From an uncultured Roseicyclus sp. (GTDB taxonomy: Bacteria; Pseudomonadota; Alphaproteobacteria; Rhodobacterales; Rhodobacteraceae): DNA of 64,000 nt. The translations under genes and the position numbers were made by a program. Location: positions 33,885 through 97,884 of the forward strand of contig NZ_CALAHQ010000004.1 in assembly GCF_937892565.1 (NCBI RefSeq), read 5' to 3'. A model generated the notes under the pieces. That model searched no databases, had not been told where the DNA came from, and was given only the letters and a program-made list of their open reading frames with translations. The first letter of the stretch is position 1, and the number at the start of each line of letters is the position of its first letter. Shown piece by piece: positions 49,657-58,422 of the stretch.

Positions 49657-50699
49657 GCGGCGCGGGCATCGATCGCGTGGCTTTGGCCGAATGGCTGGCC
49701 CAGCGCCTGCCGGGATCGGGTCTGCCCGCGCTGACCCCCATCGGCGGCGGGCAATCCAACCCGACATGGTTCGTCGATTGGGGCACCGCCCGGCTTGTGC
49801 TGCGCAAAAAGCCCCAAGGCCCGATCCTGCCCGGGGCGCATGCGGTCGAGCGCGAATTTCGCGTGCTGCGCGCGCTGTGGAACAGCGATGTGCCGGTTCC
49901 CCGCGCGCTGTGGCTTGAGGAAGACACACACATCCTAGGCACGCCCTTTTACGTGATGGAGCGGCTGGACGGGCGGGTGTTCAACGACACCAGCCTGCCC
50001 GGCTTGTCGCCGGCTGAACGGCGCGCGATGTATCTGGACATGGCGCGCGTTCTGGCGCGGCTGCATGCGGTGCGCCCCGATGCGGTGGGGCTGGCCGATT
50101 TCGGCAAGCCCGGCAATTACTTTGCCCGCCAGATCAGCCGCTGGAGCGCGCAATACGCCGGGTCGACCGGGCCGCGCATCGCGGCGCTGGATTTTCTGGT
50201 GGACTGGCTGCCCGGCCATATGCCGCCAGATGACGGCGCGGTCGCAATCGCGCATGGCGATTTCCGGCTGGGCAACATGATGTGGCATCCGACCGAGCCC
50301 CGCATCATCGGGGTGCTGGATTGGGAATTGTCCACGCTCGGCCATCCGCTGGCCGATCTGGGCTTTTGTGCCATCCCGTGGCACAGCGCCCCCGATGAAT
50401 ATGGCGGGCTTATGGGCAGCGATTGGCAGGCCGCCGGCATTCCCGCACGCGATGGCTTTGTGGCCGAATATCTGGCCCATGCGCGCCCCACCGGCCCGCT
50501 TTTGCCGTTTCACATCGCGTTTGCGCTGTTTCGTTTTGCGGTGATCTTTGTGGGCATCGCGGACCGCGCGCGGGCCGGATCGGCCGCATCGCGCGAAGCG
50601 GCCGATCTTGGCCCACTGGCCGAACGCTTTGCACGCCGCGCACGCGAGGTGATCGCGGCCATCGAACCATCACAGGGGGCAAGCCATGGTGCTGTTTAA
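49653..50699 (+). CDS. APH-fold phosphotransferase (ACAD10/11 kinase domain-like, LvaA-like)
   Basis: A 348-residue aminoglycoside-phosphotransferase-fold protein: LTPIGGGQSNPTWFV (nucleotide loop), RLVLRKKP, VMERLDGRVF, catalytic loop IAHGDFRLGNMM with Asp and Asn (about 204-215), and VLDWELSTLGHPLADLG with the metal Asp. The same architecture is the N-terminal domain of ACAD10/11 and the LvaA kinase, which act on 4-hydroxyacyl-CoA. A role in antibiotic resistance is unlikely given the operon. It overlaps the TRAP small permease gene by 14 bp. No LvaB-like small gene is visible. Confidence 0.87.
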   Translation: MSGAGIDRVALAEWLAQRLPGSGLPALTPIGGGQSNPTWFVDWGTARLVLRKKPQGPILPGAHAVEREFRVLRALWNSDVPVPRALWLEEDTHILGTPFYVMERLDGRVFNDTSLPGLSPAERRAMYLDMARVLARLHAVRPDAVGLADFGKPGNYFARQISRWSAQYAGSTGPRIAALDFLVDWLPGHMPPDDGAVAIAHGDFRLGNMMWHPTEPRIIGVLDWELSTLGHPLADLGFCAIPWHSAPDEYGGLMGSDWQAAGIPARDGFVAEYLAHARPTGPLLPFHIAFALFRFAVIFVGIADRARAGSAASREAADLGPLAERFARRAREVIAAIEPSQGASHGAV

Positions 50700-51219
50700 G
50701 GCAATCGATGCACTCAACATCGCGATTGGCAAGACAATCAGCCTGTTGATCTGGGCGGGGATCGTGGTGCTGTGCTACGAGGTGGTGGCGCGCTACATCT
50801 TTGGCCAGCCGACGCTTTGGGCACATGGCTACACGCAGCGCATCTTTGGCTCCTATTTCGTGCTGGTGGGCGCCTATACGCTGATCCGCAACGATCATGT
50901 GCGGGTCGATCTGTTGCTCAACACGGGCTCTGCGCGGCGGCGGGCGCTGCTCGATCTGCTCAATTTCAGCTTCCTGATCATCTGGGGCGCGGTCCTGTCC
51001 TGGGAGGCGTTCTGGTTTTTCGAAGACAGCTGGCGCTTTGGCGAGGTCGATGAAAGCGCGCTGCGCCACCCGATGTGGCCGGTCAAGCTGGCCATGTTCG
51101 CGGGTGTCGCGCTGATCACGTTGCAAGGCGTGGTGGAAGCAGTGCGCGCGATGATCCGTATCGTCAATCCGGACGCCGATCTTGGCCGTGCCGCAACCGC
51201 GGGGAGTGCCGCACAATGA
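50686..51219 (+). CDS. dctQ: TRAP transporter small permease (DctQ)
   Basis: A 177-residue membrane protein with four hydrophobic segments in the DctQ pattern: LIWAGIVVLCYEVVARYIFG near the N-terminus, GSYFVLVGAYTLIRNDHVRVDLL in the middle, and GVALITLQGVVEAVRA at the end. ATG 50686 lies inside the kinase gene end. It pairs with DctM and DctP, encoded next. Confidence 0.92.
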   Translation: MVLFKAIDALNIAIGKTISLLIWAGIVVLCYEVVARYIFGQPTLWAHGYTQRIFGSYFVLVGAYTLIRNDHVRVDLLLNTGSARRRALLDLLNFSFLIIWGAVLSWEAFWFFEDSWRFGEVDESALRHPMWPVKLAMFAGVALITLQGVVEAVRAMIRIVNPDADLGRAATAGSAAQ

Positions 51220-52520
51220 CCCCCGAACTTCTGACGCTGGGCATGTTCGGCATGCTGCTGGTCGCGATCTTGCTCGGCGTGTCGCTGTCTTTTGCCTTGG
51301 GCGGCACGGCGGTGGTGTTCGGGCTGTTGATGTTTGGTCCCAACGGCATGTTCACCATCGTGTCGACCATGTTCGGATCGATGTGGTCGATCTTGTTGTC
51401 GGCCATTCCGCTGTTCGTGTTCATCGGCGTGGCGCTGGCGCGATCGAGGATCGCCGAGGATCTCTATCACGCCTTCTACCTGTGGTCGGGGCGGATGCCG
51501 GGGGGATTGCTGATCGGCACCTCGGGCTTTGCCGCGACGCTGTCGGCGATGACGGGAAGCTGCGCGGCCTCGACCGTGACGACGGGGCTTGTGGGCATGC
51601 CCGCCATGGCGCAGCGCGGCTATGACAGGCGCTTTGTGCTGGGCACCATCGGGGCATCGGGCACCTTGGGGATCTTGATCCCGCCCTCGATCACGCTGAT
51701 CTTGATCGGCATGCAGACCGGGCAATCGGTGGGCCGGCTGTTCATGGGCGGGCTGGTGGCGGGGCTGTTCCTGCTGGCCATGTTCATGGCCTATGTGGCG
51801 ATCAAGAGCTGGCGCAATCCCGCCCTTGCGCCGCCATCCGACACCACCGCACCCCTGGCGGAGCGCATCGGGTCGCTGCGCGCGGTGATCTTGCCCTTGA
51901 TGGTGATCTTGTCGGTTCTGGTGTCGATCTTTGCGGGCATCGCGACCCCCACCGAAGCGGCCGCCGTGGGCGCGCTGGCGGTGGTTCTGTCGGTGGCGAT
52001 CCGGGGCGAGTTGACGCTCGATTACATGCGCAAGATCAGCCATGACACCGCGTCGATGACCGGCATGGTGATCTGGATCGTGTTTGGCGCCTCGGCCTTT
52101 GTGGCGGTTTATGGCGGCGGCGGCGGCACGCGCTTCATGACCAGCTTTCTGCTGGGCATCGAGATCGAGCCCTGGATGATGATCTTGCTGATGCAGTTGA
52201 TCACGCTGATCCTGGGCATGTTTCTGGATCCCATCGGGATCATCTTGCTGGTGCTGCCGATCTTTTTCCCGATCGTCACCGCATTGGGCTATGATCCGAT
52301 CTGGTTTTGCATCCTGTTCCAGCTGAACCTGTGCATCGGCTACATCTCGCCGCCCTTTGGCTATAATCTGTTCTATCTCAAGACGTTGAGCCCGCAGACG
52401 CCGATCCTTGAGATCTACAAGGCGATTTTCCCGTTCTTTTTTCTGATGCTGGCCACGGGGGCCGCGATTTTCCTGTTCCCCGAAATCGTGACCAGCTTCA
52501 CCGCCATCCCCGCGCGTTGA
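51216..52520 (+). CDS. dctM: TRAP transporter large permease (DctM)
   Basis: A 434-residue protein with about twelve membrane segments and DctM motifs: SAIPLFVFIGVALARSRI, SAMTGSCAASTVTTGLVGMPAM, GTLGILIPPSITLILIG, FAGIATPTEAAAVGAL and YISPPFGYNLFYLK. It drives sodium-coupled uptake of the acid delivered by DctP. It overlaps dctQ by ATGA. Confidence 0.95.
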   Translation: MTPELLTLGMFGMLLVAILLGVSLSFALGGTAVVFGLLMFGPNGMFTIVSTMFGSMWSILLSAIPLFVFIGVALARSRIAEDLYHAFYLWSGRMPGGLLIGTSGFAATLSAMTGSCAASTVTTGLVGMPAMAQRGYDRRFVLGTIGASGTLGILIPPSITLILIGMQTGQSVGRLFMGGLVAGLFLLAMFMAYVAIKSWRNPALAPPSDTTAPLAERIGSLRAVILPLMVILSVLVSIFAGIATPTEAAAVGALAVVLSVAIRGELTLDYMRKISHDTASMTGMVIWIVFGASAFVAVYGGGGGTRFMTSFLLGIEIEPWMMILLMQLITLILGMFLDPIGIILLVLPIFFPIVTALGYDPIWFCILFQLNLCIGYISPPFGYNLFYLKTLSPQTPILEIYKAIFPFFFLMLATGAAIFLFPEIVTSFTAIPAR

Positions 52521-52558
52521 GGCGCCGGGGCGACTGCCCACCAGAGGAGGAGAAGACC

Positions 52559-53611
52559 ATGACAGACAAGACCCAACCGCTTTCACGCCGCGGCTTTTTC
52601 GCCGCGTCGGCAGGCGCTGCTGCTGGCGTCACGCTGGCTGCACCGCCGGTGATTGCACAATCCAAGACCGTCTGGCGCATGCAGACCCATTGGCCGACCG
52701 GCAACTGGTATTACGAAGATGTCTTCGTGAAGTTCTGCAACCGCATCACCGAGGCCACCGGCGGCGAGCTGACCGTGGAACCCCACGCCCCCGAAAGCCT
52801 TGTGCCGACCGGCGAAGTGCTGAACGCCGTGCGCCGTGGCTTGCTGGAAAGCGCCTTCATCTATCCGGCCTACTGGATCGGGCGCGTGCCCGCCGCAGGT
52901 CACCTGAACGGCCATATCGGCGTCTGGGACCGCCACGAGGAAATGGACATCTTCTACTATGAAATGGGCGCGCTGGATGTGATCCGCGAAGCCTATGCCG
53001 AGCAAGGTGTCCATCAGGTGGGCCCGGTGTCCTATTCGGGTCTGACGCTGTGGGGCAACCGCCCGCTGCGCACCACCGCCGATTTCGCGGGCTGGCCGGT
53101 GCGTTCGACGGGGGCGGCGGGCCTTGTGCTGGCCAAGATGGGCGCATCGCCCGTGTCGATCCCGGGCGGCGAGCTGTATCAGGCGCTGCAGTCGGGCGTG
53201 GTCGAAGGCGCGCATTGGGGATCGACCTCGACCGCATGGGGCATGAATTTCCAGGAAGTGTGCAAATACATCATGGAGCCCGATCTGCTTGGCCATCTGA
53301 ACGGCGAAGTCATGGTGGGTCTGGATGCCTGGAACGCGGTCGGCGACGACCATCGCGCCGTCGTCACCGAAATCGTGCGCGCCACCTCGGCCGAGGCGGC
53401 GGCGCATTTCCTCTATCGCGATATCACCTTCAAGCAGAAATTCGTTGCCGAAATGGGCGGTGAACTGGTGCGCATCGATGATGAGGCGCTGGCAGCATTG
53501 CGCACCGCCTCGCTGGCGGTCGTGGATGACTTCTCGGTGCAAGACCCGACCTATTGCGGTCGTCTGGGTGAAATGCTGCACGAATTCCTGCGCATGACAG
53601 GACGTGCCTGA
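52559..53611 (+). CDS. dctP: TRAP transporter substrate-binding protein (DctP)
   Basis: A 350-residue periplasmic binding protein with a Tat signal (SRRGFFAASAGAAAGVTLAA) and TRAP-family features: MQTHWPTGNWYYEDV at the mature N-terminus, GLTLWGNRPLRTTADFAGWPVRS with the conserved Arg region, and SGVVEGAHWGSTSTAWGMNF. The aromatic binding-site sequence is of the FcbT/DctP type for larger or 2-oxo acids. ATG 52559 follows GGAGGAG. The cognate acid is presumably the substrate of the upstream ligase. Confidence 0.93.
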   Translation: MTDKTQPLSRRGFFAASAGAAAGVTLAAPPVIAQSKTVWRMQTHWPTGNWYYEDVFVKFCNRITEATGGELTVEPHAPESLVPTGEVLNAVRRGLLESAFIYPAYWIGRVPAAGHLNGHIGVWDRHEEMDIFYYEMGALDVIREAYAEQGVHQVGPVSYSGLTLWGNRPLRTTADFAGWPVRSTGAAGLVLAKMGASPVSIPGGELYQALQSGVVEGAHWGSTSTAWGMNFQEVCKYIMEPDLLGHLNGEVMVGLDAWNAVGDDHRAVVTEIVRATSAEAAAHFLYRDITFKQKFVAEMGGELVRIDDEALAALRTASLAVVDDFSVQDPTYCGRLGEMLHEFLRMTGRA

Positions 53612-53630
53612 TCGCCTAGTGTCAAGATCT

Positions 53631-53656
53631 GCGGGGGCCGGTGCGCCGGCCCCCGC
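53631..53656 (+). terminator. Strong stem-loop after dctP
   Basis: GCGGGGGCCGG-TGCG-CCGGCCCCCGC, an 11-bp all-GC stem with a 4-nt loop, 19 bp after the dctP stop, followed by GTGTTGTG. It probably ends or attenuates the transcript before the quinone oxidoreductase gene. Confidence 0.78.
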
Positions 53657-53686
53657 GTGTTGTGCGACCTGACAGATGAGGACATC

Positions 53687-54676
53687 ATGCCCCTTCCCGC
53701 CACCATGACCGTGGTTGAAATCTCGCAATTCGGCGGGCCAGAGGTCTTGCTGCCTGCGACAGCGCCCGTGCCGCAACCCGGCGAGGGCCAGATCCTGATC
53801 CAGATCGCCTATGCCGGGGTGAACCGCCCCGACGCCTTGCAGCGCGCCGGAAACTATGCGCCCCCCAAGGATGCCTCGCCCCTTCCGGGGCTCGAGGCTT
53901 CGGGCCATGTGGCGGCCATCGGCCCCGGCGTGACGCGCTGGGCGGTGGGCGATGCGGTCTGTGCGCTCTTGCCGGGTGGCGGCTATGCCGAATATGCCGT
54001 AACCGCCGCCGATCACGCCCTGCCCGTGCCGCGCGGCATGTCGCTGGAGGCCGCGGCGGGGCTCTGCGAGACGTTTTTCACCGTCTGGACCAATGTGTTC
54101 TTGCGCGGCCGCCTGACGGCGGGCGAGAAATTCCTTGTGCATGGCGGATCCTCGGGTATCGGCACGACGGCGATTCAACTGGCGCGCCTGCGCGGTGCGC
54201 GGGTCTTTGCCACCGCAGGCTCGGATGAGAAATGCGCGGCCTGCGTGGCTTTGGGTGCCGAACAGGCGATCAATTACCGCACCACCGATTATGTGGCCGC
54301 CCTGCGCGCCGAAAAGGGCGCCGATGTGATCCTCGACATGGTGGGGGGCGACTATATCGCGCGCAATCTCGATGCGCTGGCGATGGATGGGCGGCTGGTG
54401 CAGATCGCTTATCTGCAAGGCTCCAAGGTCTCGCTTGACATGATGCAGGTGATGACGCGGCGGCTGACGATCACGGGATCGACACTGCGCCCGCAATCGC
54501 ACGCGGCCAAGGCCGCCATCGCCCGCGATCTTCTGGCCGAGGTCTGGCCGCATCTGGACAGCGGCGCGATTGCCCCGGTGATGGACAGCGTCTTTCCCTT
54601 GGCCGAAGCGGCCCGGGCGCATGCGCGGATGGAAAGTTCGGCCAATATCGGCAAGATCATCCTCAAGGTGATCTGA
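53687..54676 (+). CDS. Zinc-less NADPH:quinone oxidoreductase (MDR superfamily)
   Basis: A 329-residue medium-chain dehydrogenase/reductase: QPGEGQILIQIAYAGVNRPDALQRAG, nucleotide-binding LVHGGSSGIGTTAIQLAR (about 150-168), KVSLDMMQ and a C-terminal ANIGKIIL. It lacks the zinc ligands of alcohol dehydrogenases and belongs to the PIG3/QOR group that reduces quinones or enones. ATG 53687 has a GATGAGGA site upstream. Two bases separate it from the hydrolase gene. It may be part of the upstream catabolic set but lies behind a terminator. Confidence 0.88.
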   Translation: MPLPATMTVVEISQFGGPEVLLPATAPVPQPGEGQILIQIAYAGVNRPDALQRAGNYAPPKDASPLPGLEASGHVAAIGPGVTRWAVGDAVCALLPGGGYAEYAVTAADHALPVPRGMSLEAAAGLCETFFTVWTNVFLRGRLTAGEKFLVHGGSSGIGTTAIQLARLRGARVFATAGSDEKCAACVALGAEQAINYRTTDYVAALRAEKGADVILDMVGGDYIARNLDALAMDGRLVQIAYLQGSKVSLDMMQVMTRRLTITGSTLRPQSHAAKAAIARDLLAEVWPHLDSGAIAPVMDSVFPLAEAARAHARMESSANIGKIILKVI

Positions 54677-54678
54677 GC

Positions 54679-55629
54679 ATGGGCGATTGGCGCGATCACG
54701 ACCTGTCGCGGCGTCACCGGATCGCCTCGACCGGCACGCCGGGTCTGATGTTGACCTTGCGTCAGCGCGGCGCGGCGGGGCCACCGGTGCTGTTCGTGCA
54801 TGGCGCGACCTTTTCGGGGCGGCTCTTCGACATCCCTCATCCCGGTCTGAACTGGCTGCAGGTGGCCGCCGATGCGGGCTTTGCCGCCTATGCCATCGAC
54901 ATCCGGGGCTATGGGCTGTCAAAACCCGATGCCTTTCCCGAAGGCCGGGCCTATGCCCAGGGCCACGAGGCCATCGCCGATATCGGCGATGCCGTCGACT
55001 GGATCGCGGCGCGCCATGGCGGAGCAAGGGTGGCGCTGGTGGGCTGGTCATGGGGCACGCTGACCACATCGCGCTATGCGCTGGGGGCGGGCGCGGGCAA
55101 GATCCGCGCGCTGGCGCTTTACGCGCCCATCTATGCCGAGGTGAACGCGGAATGGGTCGCCGTCATGGCCGACCCCGCCGACAAGACCCGCCACCGCGAT
55201 TTCGCCCCCTATCGCCATGTCACGCTCGACGACACCCGCGCGCGCTGGGATGCGCAACTGCCGCAAGGGGCCGATTGGCGCGATGAGGCCGTGTTGCAGG
55301 CGATGGTTGCCGCCTCGATCGACGATGATGGCGGGGCATCCGATCATTTCCGCGTGCCCAACGGCACATTTCTCGATCTGTGGGAATGCTTCAATGGCCG
55401 GCCCATCCATGACCCGGGCGCCATCACCTGCCCCACGCTCCTGATCCGGGGCGCACAGGATCCGACCTCGACCCGCACCGACACGCTGGCGCTGTTCGAC
55501 CGCTTGGGGGCCACCGATCGCACCTATGTCGAGATCGCGGGCGGCACGCATTTCATCAATGCCGAAGCCCGTGCGCCGGCCTTGTTGGATGCGGTGAACG
55601 CTTTCCTGCGCCGGACGGCCCAACCCTAG
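54679..55629 (+). CDS. Alpha/beta-fold hydrolase
   Basis: A 316-residue alpha/beta hydrolase: VLFVHGATFSG with the oxyanion His-Gly, nucleophile Ser in VGWSWGTLT (about residue 122), acid Asp in LIRGAQDPTS (about 262), and His in GGTHFIN (about 290). No signal peptide, so cytoplasmic. Next to a 4-hydroxyacid-type operon a lactonase or ester hydrolase is attractive, but that is inference. Only 2 bp separate it from the quinone oxidoreductase gene. Confidence 0.87.
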   Translation: MGDWRDHDLSRRHRIASTGTPGLMLTLRQRGAAGPPVLFVHGATFSGRLFDIPHPGLNWLQVAADAGFAAYAIDIRGYGLSKPDAFPEGRAYAQGHEAIADIGDAVDWIAARHGGARVALVGWSWGTLTTSRYALGAGAGKIRALALYAPIYAEVNAEWVAVMADPADKTRHRDFAPYRHVTLDDTRARWDAQLPQGADWRDEAVLQAMVAASIDDDGGASDHFRVPNGTFLDLWECFNGRPIHDPGAITCPTLLIRGAQDPTSTRTDTLALFDRLGATDRTYVEIAGGTHFINAEARAPALLDAVNAFLRRTAQP

Positions 55630-55649
55630 ACAAGCCCCCCTGAGGCCGC

Positions 55650-56081
55650 ATGTCGCACTGGAATTCGCGCGGGGGTGCGGCAGAACCTTCCTCCATGGGA
55701 AGGTTTGGCGCAATTCTCCGCAACAGGCTTGCCGCGGCACTTGTCGTGCTGGGCTTGGCGCTGTCGGGCTTTGCCCATCGCCCCGCCGCCCAGCCCCTGC
55801 CCGAGCCCCAGATCGCGGCCTATCTGGCGCTTGGCGGCTCGCTCCATGATCTGTGCCTGACCGATGATCCGGGCGGGCATGGCGAGCATGAGGGGATGCT
55901 CTCGGACTGCCCGGCCTGCACGCTGTGCAAGGGCATGGCGCTTGCGGGCGCGCAGGCCGGGCCATCCGCGCCAGTGGGTTGCGGCAAGACCCGTGCGATC
56001 TGGCCTGCGCTTGCGGTTCCCATCGGCCCTGTTCCCCATCTCCCCGAGGCACGCGCCCCCCCGGTTGCCGCGGTGATCTAA
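55650..56081 (+). CDS. DUF2946-like exported Cys/His protein of a copper locus
   Basis: A 143-residue protein with an N-terminal hydrophobic segment (LAAALVVLGLALSGFA), then a His- and Cys-rich part: HGEHEGMLSDCPACTLCKGM. The C-P-A-C-x-x-C pattern and following Pro-rich tail resemble DUF2946 proteins that accompany copper genes. ATG 55650 has GAGG upstream; ATG 55695 would start closer to the hydrophobic segment. YcnI-like and CopC-CopD genes follow, which supports a role in copper or haem-copper oxidase handling. A 155-bp gap separates it from the next gene. Confidence 0.65.
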   Translation: MSHWNSRGGAAEPSSMGRFGAILRNRLAAALVVLGLALSGFAHRPAAQPLPEPQIAAYLALGGSLHDLCLTDDPGGHGEHEGMLSDCPACTLCKGMALAGAQAGPSAPVGCGKTRAIWPALAVPIGPVPHLPEARAPPVAAVI

Positions 56082-56236
56082 TCCCCAGAGCGCAGCTTGC
56101 GGCTTGGCTTGGGTCTCAAGACCCTGCGCGCTGCCGACTGTCTTGATCAGCACGATCCATCGGGCCCTTGCGCCCCTGCCGGACGGCCCCCCCGCGGGCT
56201 GCGGCCATTCCAACATAGATGAACGGATCAAAACCG

Positions 56237-56764
56237 ATGAAACACCTGATTGCTCTTGCAGCCCTTGCGCTGCCGCTTGCCGTCGCCACCGAGACCGCAG
56301 CCCATGCCACCTTCGCCGAAACCGAGGTGGTTCAGAACCAGACCGCCCGCCTGACGCTCCGCGTGCCCCATGGCTGCGGCGACGAGGCCACGCTGCGCGT
56401 GCGCATCCAGATCCCCGAGGGCGTCATCTCCGCTCAACCCATGGTCAAAGCCGGGTGGGCGCTGGAAACCGTGACAGGCCCTTACGCAAACGCCCATACC
56501 GTGCACGGCCGCACCGTGACCGAGGGCGTGCGCGAGATCATCTGGTCGGGCGAGCTGCCCGATGCCTTTTACGATGAATTCGTGTTCCGCGCCCGCGTGA
56601 CCGAGGAAGCCCCGGCTGGCGAGATGCTCTACATCCCCGTGGTGCAGGAATGCGCCAACGGGGCCGAACGCTGGATCGACATTCCCGGCCCCGGCCAGAC
56701 CTCGGGCGATCTGGAAGGCCCCGCTCCGGGCGTGATGGTGATGCCCGCCGGTCACAGCCACTGA
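56237..56764 (+). CDS. YcnI-like (DUF1775) copper-associated exported protein
   Basis: A 175-residue DUF1775 protein. The signal peptide ends at about residue 22, so the mature chain starts with His (HATFAETEVVQNQ), the N-terminal His that binds copper in YcnI. The body has LRVPHGCGDEATLRVRIQIPEG, W..ETV, and CANGAERW. ATG 56237 is preferred over 56219, which has no ribosome site. It would act in the periplasm as a copper chaperone together with the CopC domain encoded next. Confidence 0.88.
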   Translation: MKHLIALAALALPLAVATETAAHATFAETEVVQNQTARLTLRVPHGCGDEATLRVRIQIPEGVISAQPMVKAGWALETVTGPYANAHTVHGRTVTEGVREIIWSGELPDAFYDEFVFRARVTEEAPAGEMLYIPVVQECANGAERWIDIPGPGQTSGDLEGPAPGVMVMPAGHSH

Positions 56765-56782
56765 TCGAGGACCAAATCCGCA

Positions 56783-56810
56783 AGGGGCCGCGCGATCTGG
56801 CGCGGCCCCT
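56783..56810 (+). terminator. GC-rich stem-loop between the YcnI-like and CopC-CopD genes
   Basis: AGGGGCCGCGC-GATCTG-GCGCGGCCCCT, an 11-bp perfect stem with a 6-nt loop, 18 bp after the YcnI-like stop. It is followed by CCCCTT rather than a U run. It is a terminator, or an attenuator or processing site inside a copper operon. Confidence 0.62.
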
Positions 56811-56836
56811 CCCCTTGCCCCAAGGATTATGCCCCG

Positions 56837-58411
56837 ATGCGCGCGCTCTTGCTTGGTCTTGCCCTTATGCTGGTCCTGCCCGGGGCCGCTCTGGCGCATG
56901 CGCAACTGCGCAGCGCTGATCCCGCGCCGGGGGCGATGCTGGCCGAGATACCCCAACAGGTCCAACTGCGCTTCAATGAGCCTGTGACGCCCTTGGTCTT
57001 GCGCTGGATCGGGCCCGATGGGGCCATCACCGATCTTGCCGCCGAGGCTCAAGGCGACAGCCTCATCATGACCCCGCCCGCCGGCATCAAGCCGGGCACG
57101 CAGTTTGTATCATGGCGCGTGGTCTCGGCCGATGGGCATGGCGTGGGCGGCACGCACAGCTTTCACATCGGCACGGCCACGGCACGGGCGGAAGCGACCG
57201 AGGCGCCGGCATCGGGAGCGGCGCGGGTGGCGGTCGCGGCGCGGGCGATCTTGACCTTGTCGCTGGCCATCGCGCTTGGCGCTGTGCTGGCGCCCGGCCT
57301 GATCACCGCAACGCCGCCGGACCGGATCTTGCGCCAAGGCGGGCTGGTCGCGGTAGCGCTTGGGAGCGTCGCGGGATTGGCGCTGGTTGCGGCCGAAGGG
57401 CTGGCCCTGGTGTCGCTGCCGCCCGGGGCGTTGCTCACGTCTGCGCCATGGCGGGCCGTTCAGGCCACACCCTTGGTCGCGGCCGTTGCGGTGATCGGGC
57501 TGGCGCTTGGGTTTGTTGCGCTGGCCTTGGCGCCAGGCCCGCAAGACCGGGGGCGGCGTCTGGTGCTGGCTCTGGTCGCTTGGGCGCTGGGCGCTGCATC
57601 CTTTGCGCTGTCGGGCCATGGCGCGACCGCCGAACCGCAGGCCGTGGCGCGGGCTGTGCTGGTCTTGCATGGCGGCGCGCTTCTGGTCTGGCTGGGCGCG
57701 CTCTGGCCGCTGGTGCGGCTGGCGCGCGCGCAGGGTGGCGCGCCTGCGCTGGCGCGCTTTGGCCGCTTGATCACGCCGCTGGTCGCGGTGCTGATCCTGA
57801 GCGGTCTGGTGCTGACATGGCTTCAAACAAGAAACCCCATGGACCTGTTCGGCGCGCCATGGGGCGTGATCCTTTCGGCCAAGCTGGCGCTGGTCGGGGC
57901 ACTTCTGGGTCTGGCGCTGCGAAACCGGCTGGTCCTGACGCCCGCCTTGGCGGCCGATGCGCCGGCTGCTGCCCCACGTCTGGCCCGCGCGATCCGGGCC
58001 GAGATCGTGCTGGCCATCGTGATCGTGATCTTGGCCTCATCGCTCCGGCTGGTGCCGCCACCCCGCGCGCTGTTGGCCGTGCCAGAACCGCTCCATGCCC
58101 ATTTTCACGGCGAGCGTGCCATGGCCGATATCCGCCTCAGCCCCGGCCCTGCCGCCGCGTGGGAAATGACGCTTGGCGTTCAGACGGGCGATTTCACCGC
58201 GCTGGTCCCGCGCGAGGTGACGGTGATCCTTGCGCAGCCCGGCTATGGGCTCGAGCCCTTGCGCATCACCGCACGGCCCGGTGCGGATGGGCTTTGGCAC
58301 ACGGCCCCCTTCACCCTGCCCCGTCCCGGTGCGTGGGAGGTGACGCTTCGCCTTTTGATCAGCGATTTCGAAAGCGTGACGCTGCGCGACACCCTGCGGA
58401 TCGCGCCTTGA
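56837..58411 (+). CDS. CopC-CopD fusion with C-terminal YtkA-like domain
   Basis: A 524-residue copper protein in three parts. The signal peptide is followed by a CopC domain that starts with His after cleavage (HAQLRSADPAPG) and ends with SWRVVSADGHGVGGTHSFHIG, giving the His ligands. A CopD domain with eight or so membrane segments comes next (about 130-410, including VLHGGALLVWLGALWPL). A soluble tail of about 115 residues (HAHFHGERAMADIRLSPG) looks like a YtkA/FixH-type beta domain. The protein should bind copper in the periplasm and move it into the cytoplasm. It is the last gene of the copper group. Confidence 0.87.
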   Translation: MRALLLGLALMLVLPGAALAHAQLRSADPAPGAMLAEIPQQVQLRFNEPVTPLVLRWIGPDGAITDLAAEAQGDSLIMTPPAGIKPGTQFVSWRVVSADGHGVGGTHSFHIGTATARAEATEAPASGAARVAVAARAILTLSLAIALGAVLAPGLITATPPDRILRQGGLVAVALGSVAGLALVAAEGLALVSLPPGALLTSAPWRAVQATPLVAAVAVIGLALGFVALALAPGPQDRGRRLVLALVAWALGAASFALSGHGATAEPQAVARAVLVLHGGALLVWLGALWPLVRLARAQGGAPALARFGRLITPLVAVLILSGLVLTWLQTRNPMDLFGAPWGVILSAKLALVGALLGLALRNRLVLTPALAADAPAAAPRLARAIRAEIVLAIVIVILASSLRLVPPPRALLAVPEPLHAHFHGERAMADIRLSPGPAAAWEMTLGVQTGDFTALVPREVTVILAQPGYGLEPLRITARPGADGLWHTAPFTLPRPGAWEVTLRLLISDFESVTLRDTLRIAP

Positions 58412-58422
58412 GGCCGACACCA

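Noticed and set aside
47260..49929. An 889-codon open frame on the minus strand opposite the acyl-CoA dehydrogenase, ligase and kinase genes.
   Set aside because: The plus-strand genes show full family motifs. The minus frame is His/Gln/Arg-rich without recognisable motifs, the usual mirror frame in GC-rich coding DNA.
49653..50699. Aminoglycoside resistance kinase.
   Set aside because: The APH fold is shared, but the gene is coupled to an acyl-CoA ligase, an ACAD10/11-like dehydrogenase and a TRAP transporter, which points to acyl-CoA metabolism.
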